A DNA stretch of 6,995 nt, taken from Bacillota bacterium (GTDB taxonomy: Bacteria; Bacillota_I; Bacilli_A; ML615J-28; CAG-698). How positions within the stretch are numbered: position 1 is the first letter of the stretch; each line of letters begins with the position of its first letter. Below the pieces are notes generated by a model. The model was not told the DNA's origin. It worked only from the letters and a program-made list of their open reading frames with translations, and ran no database searches. The stretch covers positions 1 to 6,995 of the forward strand of contig JAEZSA010000034.1 of NCBI GenBank assembly GCA_023422115.1, in the 5' to 3' direction. Made by a program: the position numbers and the translations under genes. This document shows positions 1-5,860 of this stretch, one piece after another.

Positions 1-1581
1 AAAAATGTCGATGGTATTATTGATATCCGCGATGAAAGTGGTCGGGATGGACTACGAATCGTTGTTGATATCAAAAAAGATGCTAATCCAGAATTTATTC
101 GTAATTTTTTCTTTAAATCAACTGATTTACAAGTAAATTATAATTTTAATGTTGTTGCGATTGCTAATAAGCGTCCTGTACAAATGGGATTACTAGAAAT
201 ATTAGATTATTATATTGCTCATCAACGTGAAATTGTTACCAATAAAAGCAATTATGAATTACATAACGCAAAAAAGAGACTTCATATTGTTGAAGGATTG
301 ATTTCCATGACTTCTATTTTAGATGCAGTTATTAAGACAATCCGTTCTTCTGCAAATAAAAAGGATGCAAAGGATAATCTTGTCTCTACTTATGAATTTT
401 CTGAAGAGCAAGCAGAAGCGATAGTTATGTTACAATTGTATAAACTAACAAATACTGATATTTATGCATTACAAAAAGAAAAAGAAGATTTAAGTCAAAG
501 TGTTGAACGACTAAATGATATTTTATCTAATGATACATCGCTACTAACAGTGATTAAAAGCGAATTATTAACAACATTAAGTGAATTATCATCACCAAGA
601 AAAACGTTAATTGAACATAAAATTGATGAAGTAAAAGTTGAAGTGAAAGAATTAATCGCAAAGGAAGATGCAATCATCTTGATTACACGCGATGGATATA
701 TTAAACGAATGACTTTAAAAAATTATGCTGCAGAAGAAGAAACAAAACTAAAAGATAATGATATTATTATCGCTAAATATGAAGTTACCACACTAGACAC
801 CTTGTTATTGTTTACCAATCAAGGAAATTATGTGTATTTACCAGTACAAAAAATCCCTGATGTTAAACACAAGGATTTAGGACGTAATGTAAGTACTTTA
901 GCATCAATTGCAGCTGATGAAAAAGTAATTTTTACTGTAGCAATTGACGATTTTAATGCAGATCGATATTTGCTGTTTACAACCAAAAATGGACTAACTA
1001 AACGAACTCATATTCGCGATCTTAACGCAGAACGCTATTCACGGGCTCTAAAAGCAACAAAAATACGTGACAATGATGAATTAGTAAGCATTGATATTTG
1101 TTATGGTGATCAAAACGAGGTTGTAATGGTAACTAAAAAAGGATTTATCAATCGTTACAACGCCAATGAAATTAGTTTATTTGCTCCAGCATCTTTTGGT
1201 GTGAAAGCTCTAGAAATGAAGGGAAGACCAGATGACGAAGTAGTAGCAGGTCATTATATCGATAGTAAAGATACGATTCTTTTGTTAAATCAAAAAGGTG
1301 CTGTGAAGAAAATGAAGCCTTCAGAAATTGTGAAAGGTAAGAAGAATCATGTTGGTCGTCAATATATAGTAGCAACAAAAAAAGCACCATTATTCCTTGT
1401 TGACTGTGAAATAATCCATAAGAATCATGCAGAATTACGTGCTGAAGAAATCTATCTTGAAGGTAATGAAGGAATTATAAAATTAGATTTATCAGGAAAA
1501 GCATCCTCGAAGATGAGCGATATTGGCACTCCAGAAAAAATCATTATAGCTCGTAATAATCTCGATTTTATGAAAGACTAG
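1..1581 (+). CDS. parC: DNA topoisomerase IV subunit A, 3' part (5' end outside window)
   Basis: The frame is open from base 1 to the TAG at 1579-1581 and gives 526 residues; the first in-window ATG (184) is internal, not the start. ParC with ParE forms topoisomerase IV, the ATP-dependent type II enzyme that decatenates daughter chromosomes. The fragment begins at the end of the breakage-reunion core: VDGIIDIRDE (residues 3-12), LRIVVDIKKDANPEF, then YNFNVVAIANKRPVQMGLL, which is the Gram-positive ParC form rather than the GyrA form. A helical coiled-coil stretch follows, including FSEEQAEAIVMLQLYKLT. The C-terminal pinwheel shows about six blade repeats beginning near residues 224, 266, 322, 374, 424 and 482 (for example ILITRDGYIKR, LLFTTKNGLTKR, VMVTKKGFINR). 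No GyrA box (QRRGGKG type) is visible, again favouring ParC. The catalytic Tyr and quinolone-resistance region lie upstream of the window, as would parE. GyrA is the alternative, judged unlikely. Confidence 0.93.
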   Translation, partial: KNVDGIIDIRDESGRDGLRIVVDIKKDANPEFIRNFFFKSTDLQVNYNFNVVAIANKRPVQMGLLEILDYYIAHQREIVTNKSNYELHNAKKRLHIVEGLISMTSILDAVIKTIRSSANKKDAKDNLVSTYEFSEEQAEAIVMLQLYKLTNTDIYALQKEKEDLSQSVERLNDILSNDTSLLTVIKSELLTTLSELSSPRKTLIEHKIDEVKVEVKELIAKEDAIILITRDGYIKRMTLKNYAAEEETKLKDNDIIIAKYEVTTLDTLLLFTNQGNYVYLPVQKIPDVKHKDLGRNVSTLASIAADEKVIFTVAIDDFNADRYLLFTTKNGLTKRTHIRDLNAERYSRALKATKIRDNDELVSIDICYGDQNEVVMVTKKGFINRYNANEISLFAPASFGVKALEMKGRPDDEVVAGHYIDSKDTILLLNQKGAVKKMKPSEIVKGKKNHVGRQYIVATKKAPLFLVDCEIIHKNHAELRAEEIYLEGNEGIIKLDLSGKASSKMSDIGTPEKIIIARNNLDFMKD

Positions 1582-1591
1582 AGGTGCGAAA

Positions 1592-2623
1592 ATGAGTTGT
1601 ATTAAAAATATAAATCGCTTTTTAATCCCTAATGATGTGATTGTTATTCTTGGACAAATATATCGCTATATTGGTAAAACAAAACAATATACTGAAGTGG
1701 TAGGAAATGACCAAGAACGCGTCATCGAACAAACAGTAGAACGAGATGCTTACTTTTTAGGAGCATTATTGAAACTAGATATCAGTGATGTTCGTAGTCG
1801 TTTAATTATTACAAAAGATTCTAGCCCGCGTAATAAAGAAGAAACAACGCTATATAATTTAAAAGACATATTGATGACACTACAAAAACGTCCTAATCAA
1901 TTTGGAGTCCAAAGTAATGACATTTTAAATATTGTTAACTTGGTTTTTTCTCATGCAAATACACCAATTCGATTTGATTATACCAGTGCTGATAAAAAAT
2001 CGATTTTACAAAGTCAAAACATGAAAAGCAAGCGTTTAATCATTGATGAGATTACAGATGAAATTAGTCATCTCTTACAAAGTGGAAGTTTTGAAAAAAT
2101 CACTTTGTATCTACATTATTTCATTGACTTTTACAATATTAAACCATTCACAACCCAAAATGAATTAGCCAGTTTATTATTGTTATATTTCTTGATGATT
2201 AAAGCGGATATTGAAGCATTTCGATATGTTAGTTTCTTTCAATTAATTAGTGAAGATTACCATAATTTTCAAACTGAATTGATGAATGCTTGCTTTAATT
2301 GGCAAGAAGGATACTCTCAATCGCTTGGATTTATTCGTTATATGGAAAAATTAATTTTGAAAGGCTACGTAAAAACAGATGAGATTATTAAAAATTATAA
2401 ATTTGACCAAAATTTGAATAAAATTGAGAATATTGAAAGAACAATCAGTAACTTAACAGAAGTATTTACCAAAGAAGAAATTAGGAATATTCATCCTTAT
2501 GTCAGCGAATCTACAATCAACCGTGCTTTAATTAATCTAAGAGATACTGGATATATTAGACCCATAGGGAAAGGGCGATCAGCAAAATGGATGAAAATTC
2601 CAAGAGGATATCAAAATGACTAA
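1592..2623 (+). CDS. Fic-fold protein with degenerate catalytic motif and C-terminal winged helix (probable pseudoenzyme)
   Basis: 343 residues. Fic enzymes transfer AMP or related groups to target proteins using the motif HPFx(D/E)GNGRxxR. Here the matching stretch is IKPFTTQNELASLL at 183-196. Pro185, Phe186 and Asn190 fit, but the catalytic His is Lys184, Gly189 is Gln, Gly191 is Glu, and both Arg positions are Leu (192, 195). The following helices, with FRYVSFFQLI (210-219) and a Trp about 20 residues later, resemble the region after the motif in Fic proteins. The N-terminal part (ERDAYFLGALL, then SSPRNKEETTLYNLKDIL at about 77-94) looks like the N-terminal helical region of Firmicute Fic proteins. 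Residues about 285-338 look like the winged-helix domain common at Fic C-termini (VSESTINRALINLRDTGYI). The start is supported by AGAGGTG at 1580-1586, five bases upstream and overlapping the parC stop. No signal peptide or membrane segment is seen. Inference: no AMPylation activity, possibly a DNA- or nucleotide-binding regulator. The Fic assignment is from motif memory; a winged-helix regulator of another fold is the alternative. Confidence 0.6.
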   Translation: MSCIKNINRFLIPNDVIVILGQIYRYIGKTKQYTEVVGNDQERVIEQTVERDAYFLGALLKLDISDVRSRLIITKDSSPRNKEETTLYNLKDILMTLQKRPNQFGVQSNDILNIVNLVFSHANTPIRFDYTSADKKSILQSQNMKSKRLIIDEITDEISHLLQSGSFEKITLYLHYFIDFYNIKPFTTQNELASLLLLYFLMIKADIEAFRYVSFFQLISEDYHNFQTELMNACFNWQEGYSQSLGFIRYMEKLILKGYVKTDEIIKNYKFDQNLNKIENIERTISNLTEVFTKEEIRNIHPYVSESTINRALINLRDTGYIRPIGKGRSAKWMKIPRGYQND

Positions 2624-3392
2624 AGCAAATTATCATACTCACACCTATTTATGTGGTCACGCAGAAGGATTACCGATTGATTATGTTCAAAAAGCCATCG
2701 AATTGGGTTTGGAACATATCGGTATTTCTGATCATGGGTATTTGAAACATAAATGGATTGGGAGAATGAATCTTGATCAATATCATGATATCTATTTACC
2801 AAATATCAAAGAAGCAAAAGAAAAATATGGTAAACAAATAGAAATCTTTACTGGTTTGGAATTAGAATATTTGGATGGATATGATAGTCTATATCAAAAA
2901 TATGTTCAAGAAACAGATTATTTAATTCTCGGGCAACATATTGTTGAAGTAAACAATGTCGATTATGATCTATATAAACCGATGAATGATGAGTTAATTA
3001 TTGCTTATAAAGAAGCGGTAATAAAAGGGATGGAAAGCGGATATTTTAAAATTTTAGCTCATCCTGATTTATACATGCTTCGTTATGGGGTATGGAATAA
3101 ACTTACTGAAACGATTGCCATTGCTATTATTGAAAGCGCAATAAAGAATAATGTTTATCTAGAGATTAATAGCAACGGAACGAGAAGAGCTGCTACTTAT
3201 ACAAATGACCTAGAATTGACATGGTTATATCCACGGATTGAATTTTGGAGAATTGTTAGTCGTTATCCAGAAGCAAAGGTTATTGTAGGTGATGATGCTC
3301 ATTATTTTAACCATCTCCATGATTTGGCTGTTTACAATGCAATTTTATTTGCAAAGAAAGTAGGAATTACAATATATGATAAGATTTTATAG
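2616..3392 (+). CDS. PHP-domain phosphoesterase, histidinol-phosphatase (HisJ) family
   Basis: 258 residues, close to the usual 260-270 of HisJ-type proteins. PHP enzymes are cytoplasmic metal-dependent phosphoesterases; HisJ removes phosphate from L-histidinol phosphate in histidine synthesis. The metal-binding set looks complete: His7 and His9 (HTHT), His15 (CGHA), Asp39-His40 (SDHG), Glu82 (GLELEY), His108 (GQHIV), His149 (AHPDL), and Asp227 and His229 (GDDAH). It should therefore be catalytically competent. EINSNG at 183-188 is also typical of the family. The ATG at 2616 lies inside the end of the preceding gene (8-nt overlap) and has AAGAGGA at 2602-2608, seven bases upstream, so its translation is probably coupled to the Fic-like gene. 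No other his gene is in the window, so the histidinol phosphate substrate is only a family-level guess; relatives act on other sugar or nucleotide phosphates. Family confidence is high, substrate confidence low. Confidence 0.88.
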   Translation: MTKANYHTHTYLCGHAEGLPIDYVQKAIELGLEHIGISDHGYLKHKWIGRMNLDQYHDIYLPNIKEAKEKYGKQIEIFTGLELEYLDGYDSLYQKYVQETDYLILGQHIVEVNNVDYDLYKPMNDELIIAYKEAVIKGMESGYFKILAHPDLYMLRYGVWNKLTETIAIAIIESAIKNNVYLEINSNGTRRAATYTNDLELTWLYPRIEFWRIVSRYPEAKVIVGDDAHYFNHLHDLAVYNAILFAKKVGITIYDKIL

Positions 3393-3401
3393 GTATATAG
3401 G

Positions 3402-4196
3402 ATGAGTAAAAAAAGATTTATCTATTGGTTAATTAGCATTATTTTTTCTCTAATCTTAATTACGGCAATTTTGTTTTCTAATGATGAAAACTATTGGCTC
3501 TATGCTCTAGCCATTTCACTTCTTATTATTCCTAATTTTACTTTTAAAAGAATAGAAAATCAAAGGTTATTACAAATTATCATTAATTATTCGCAAACGG
3601 GTAATGTAAATCAATATTTAGAACAACTAAAAAACTATGATCGCGATATGATCAAAACAAGAAATCTAAAATATTACCAGTTCATTAATTATGTGCAAGC
3701 TTATATGGATAAAGGGAATTTTGAAAAGGCCAAGGAGATTTTAGATAATTTAGTTGAAAACGAATCAAAATTTAATCAATTAACTAAGTTTGTATACTAT
3801 CGAGCGTGGATTAATTATTTTTTAAACTATGGTCAAATGAAAGAAACAAAAGAATTGTTGGATCAATTAAAAGATATGATTGAAAATTCATCAGCAACCC
3901 TGCAACAACAATTTGTTTTGACTTATCAAGTTTTGTTGGCAAAATACAATATTCGTAGTGATATCTTACTCAGAGAAACAAAAGCAACTTTAAAACAGGT
4001 AATAGAGATGAATCGAACACCCTTGATGCTTGCTTCAAGTAGCTATTATATTGGTATCATTGAATATAAATTAGGAAATTATGAAGAAGCAAAAAAAATC
4101 TTTGAAGAAATCGCTAATTTTAATGAGCAATTGCATTTTGTCCAAAAAGCAAAAGAGTATTTACTGAAGATCAATGAAATGAGCACTACTGTATAG
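3402..4196 (+). CDS. Membrane-anchored TPR-like protein of unknown function
   Basis: 264 residues; I do not recognise a named family. Two hydrophobic segments at the N-terminus (about 6-25, after the basic MSKKR, and about 31-48) are separated by the short polar loop SNDEN, and are followed by basic FKRIENQR. This predicts a two-pass membrane anchor with the remaining ~210 residues in the cytoplasm. That part is helical with TPR-like units: one at about 92-120 (AYMDKGNFEKAKEIL), a weaker one at about 128-160 (NYGQMKETKELLDQL) and a clear one at about 211-244 (IEYKLGNYEEAKKIFEEI). TPR arrays bind proteins, so a scaffold or assembly role is plausible but inferred. It starts 9 nt after the PHP gene, with only a weak Shine-Dalgarno (AGGT, 3391-3394), so it probably depends on the same transcript and coupling. 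Its stop codon sits inside the terminator hairpin that follows. Confidence 0.7.
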   Translation: MSKKRFIYWLISIIFSLILITAILFSNDENYWLYALAISLLIIPNFTFKRIENQRLLQIIINYSQTGNVNQYLEQLKNYDRDMIKTRNLKYYQFINYVQAYMDKGNFEKAKEILDNLVENESKFNQLTKFVYYRAWINYFLNYGQMKETKELLDQLKDMIENSSATLQQQFVLTYQVLLAKYNIRSDILLRETKATLKQVIEMNRTPLMLASSSYYIGIIEYKLGNYEEAKKIFEEIANFNEQLHFVQKAKEYLLKINEMSTTV

Positions 4197-4208
4197 TGCT
4201 CTTTTATT
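4181..4208 (+). terminator. Rho-independent terminator closing the parC-to-TPR unit
   Basis: A perfect 8-bp stem GAGCACTA (4181-4188) / TAGTGCTC (4194-4201) with a 5-nt loop CTGTA is followed directly by the T-rich run TTTTATT (4202-4208). The TAG stop of the TPR gene (4194-4196) forms the first bases of the descending arm, so the hairpin encodes the last codons of that gene. The upstream flank is not strongly A-rich for the reverse direction, so it is probably one-way. It separates the upstream group from the two-component operon. Confidence 0.88.
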
Positions 4209-4212
4209 AAAA

Positions 4213-4248
4213 TTGACTTTTTTTCAGTTTTTTATTATAATAATTACA
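4213..4248 (+). promoter_or_regulatory. Sigma-A-type promoter of the two-component operon
   Basis: The -35 box TTGACT (4213-4218, one mismatch to TTGACA) and the -10 box TATAAT (4236-4241, perfect) are separated by exactly 17 bases. The predicted transcription start is about 4247-4249, leaving a leader of about 23 nt before the ATG at 4271. The spacer is T-rich. The promoter begins only 5 bases after the terminator T-run, as expected for a fresh transcription unit. No clear operator palindrome is visible in the 74-base gap (4197-4270), so regulation, if any, may rely on sites I cannot recognise. Confidence 0.85.
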
Positions 4249-4257
4249 AGCAATAAT

Positions 4258-4266
4258 AAAGAGGTG
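4258..4266 (+). promoter_or_regulatory. Strong ribosome binding site of the response regulator gene
   Basis: AAAGAGGTG lies 4 bases upstream of the ATG at 4271 and closely matches the anti-Shine-Dalgarno sequence. It fixes that ATG as the start, in agreement with the receiver domain beginning immediately (YKLILVDDE). Confidence 0.8.
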
Positions 4267-4270
4267 TTTT

Positions 4271-5860
4271 ATGTATAAATTAATACTTGTAGACGATGAA
4301 CAAGATGTACGCAACAGAATTATTACCTCAATTCAAAAAATTGATTGTGGTTTTGAAGTTATTGCTAGTTATGACAATGGCTTAGATGCCTTTGATGGTA
4401 TTATACAAATGAATCCAGATTTAGTCATTACAGATATAAGAATGCCTTTTATGACTGGTATGGAGTTGTTAAAGAAAATAAAAGACAATTTACCTTTGAT
4501 TAAATCAATTATTATTACTGGATTTGATGAATTTGATTATGCAAAACAAGCAATTGATTTAGGGGTATCGGGATTTTTAACCAAACCGATTACATCTGCT
4601 GATTTGGAAGAAGTCCTTCACAAAGCAAAAGAAGAATTAGACGAGGAATACCAACGAAATACCAATCTAGAAAATATGGAAAACTTCATCAAAGAATCAT
4701 TACCTTTGATTAAAGAAAACAATTTACAGCGATTGATTACCCTAACAAATCCAGACAAAAAGTTTTTGAAAAAATTAGAGTATAATGGTATTTTTCTAAA
4801 TTATAGAAATTATATGTTATCAGTAATCGATATGGACCTCGATTTAGAGAACACTAATCTAGAAAAATATGAAATGAATTTCTTAACAGTTAAGAAATTT
4901 ATTGGGGAAGGATTACAAAACTATTTCTTTTTTGAGACTTTTACAAGCAACGACCAAATTATTACCATTATAAAGTCAAATGAGGAAATATCACCAACGC
5001 AAATTGAACATTGCTTTGAATATGTTTTAATGAAAACAAAGAAATTCTTGGAATTTACTGTTAGTGTAGGAATTAGCAATCAGTATAAGAATAAGAATTT
5101 TAAAGAAATGTATCGAGAAGCTCAATCTGCTCTAGAATTACGCTCTGTAATGGGTGGGAATGAGATTTATTTTGCAAGCAATATAGGTAGTGATTATAAA
5201 AAAGTTTTAATGATTGATGATGATGAACTAAAAGAACTAAGTTATACGATTAAATATCGTTCTTTGAATGAAACAAAAGCATTATTACAAACGTTAAAAG
5301 AAAAAATCGCAAAACCAGAATATATATTATACAATCCATTTAATCTATCAAACATTTTAAATGCAATAGTGAAATCATGCGATGATTTGGATGCTTTCTA
5401 TGGAGAAAGTAAATCTTCATTTTATGAAAAACTATTTGATATCAAGACTTTAGAAGAAACTTTTACTTGGTTTGAGAGTTTGATTACAAAAATAGTAACA
5501 ATCAACCAGGATACTATTGCAGATAGCATTCAAAGAAATCTTAATAAAATCATCAATTATATTGATTCTCACTATACAGATAATGATTTAAATTTGGAAG
5601 TTCTCGCTGATAAAGTAAATATTAGTATTAGTTATATTAGTGCTATCTTGAAAAAAGAGCAAAATACAACCTTTGTGAAGTATTTAACCTACTTACGAAT
5701 GGAAAAAGCGAAAGAATTATTAAAAAATCCTAATATAAAGATCGTAGATGTAGCAGAAGCAGTAGGGTATAGTGAGCCTTACTATTTCAGCCATAGTTTT
5801 AAAAAATATCAAGGCGTATCGCCGAAAGAGTATCGAACTAATGAAGGCGAAGGAAAATAA
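4271..5860 (+). CDS. YesN-like response regulator: receiver plus AraC-type DNA-binding domain
   Basis: 529 residues, typical for this family. The receiver domain (about 1-120) has the acidic pair Asp8-Asp9, the phospho-acceptor Asp55 (ITDIRMP), the switch Thr83 (IITGFDEFDYA) and Lys105 in TKPI, so it looks functional. The middle (about 175-305) resembles the degenerate GGDEF-like region of YesN proteins: it keeps TVSVGIS at 263-269 and a YREAQSAL-type helix but has no GGDEF active motif, so cyclic-di-GMP synthesis is not expected. A helical linker follows. The AraC-type domain (about 420-523) has two helix-turn-helix units, LADKVNISISYISAILKK and VAEAVGYSEPYYFSHSFKKY, ending in GVSPKEYR, the family hallmark. 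It is a cytoplasmic transcription factor, presumably phosphorylated by the kinase encoded just downstream with a 20-nt overlap. By family precedent, targets are often carbohydrate transport and hydrolase genes; none is visible here. Confidence 0.93.
   Translation: MYKLILVDDEQDVRNRIITSIQKIDCGFEVIASYDNGLDAFDGIIQMNPDLVITDIRMPFMTGMELLKKIKDNLPLIKSIIITGFDEFDYAKQAIDLGVSGFLTKPITSADLEEVLHKAKEELDEEYQRNTNLENMENFIKESLPLIKENNLQRLITLTNPDKKFLKKLEYNGIFLNYRNYMLSVIDMDLDLENTNLEKYEMNFLTVKKFIGEGLQNYFFFETFTSNDQIITIIKSNEEISPTQIEHCFEYVLMKTKKFLEFTVSVGISNQYKNKNFKEMYREAQSALELRSVMGGNEIYFASNIGSDYKKVLMIDDDELKELSYTIKYRSLNETKALLQTLKEKIAKPEYILYNPFNLSNILNAIVKSCDDLDAFYGESKSSFYEKLFDIKTLEETFTWFESLITKIVTINQDTIADSIQRNLNKIINYIDSHYTDNDLNLEVLADKVNISISYISAILKKEQNTTFVKYLTYLRMEKAKELLKNPNIKIVDVAEAVGYSEPYYFSHSFKKYQGVSPKEYRTNEGEGK

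Noticed and set aside
395..409. Partial CodY-like box AATTTTCTGAA
   Set aside because: 12 of 15 bases match the consensus, but it lies deep in parC and encodes the conserved FSEEQ stretch, which explains the sequence.
495..677. 60-codon open frame on the minus strand within parC
   Set aside because: It lies wholly antisense to the conserved parC frame, has no ribosome binding site that I can see, and its product is low complexity Ser/Thr/Ile-rich.
1172..1390. 72-codon open frame on the minus strand within parC
   Set aside because: Antisense to the conserved pinwheel repeats, with a Leu/Ser/Tyr-rich composition typical of reverse-strand shadows.
2780..2791. 12-bp perfect palindrome ATATCATGATAT
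   Set aside because: Within the PHP coding sequence and AT-rich; palindromes of this size are expected by chance and no second copy was noticed near a promoter.
2620..2802. 60-codon open frame on the minus strand within the PHP gene
   Set aside because: Antisense to the metal-binding motifs of the PHP domain; no independent support.
4197..4270. Riboswitch or leader RNA upstream of the response regulator
   Set aside because: The gap is only 74 bases and is accounted for by the terminator, promoter and ribosome binding site; the predicted leader of about 23 nt is too short for a riboswitch.
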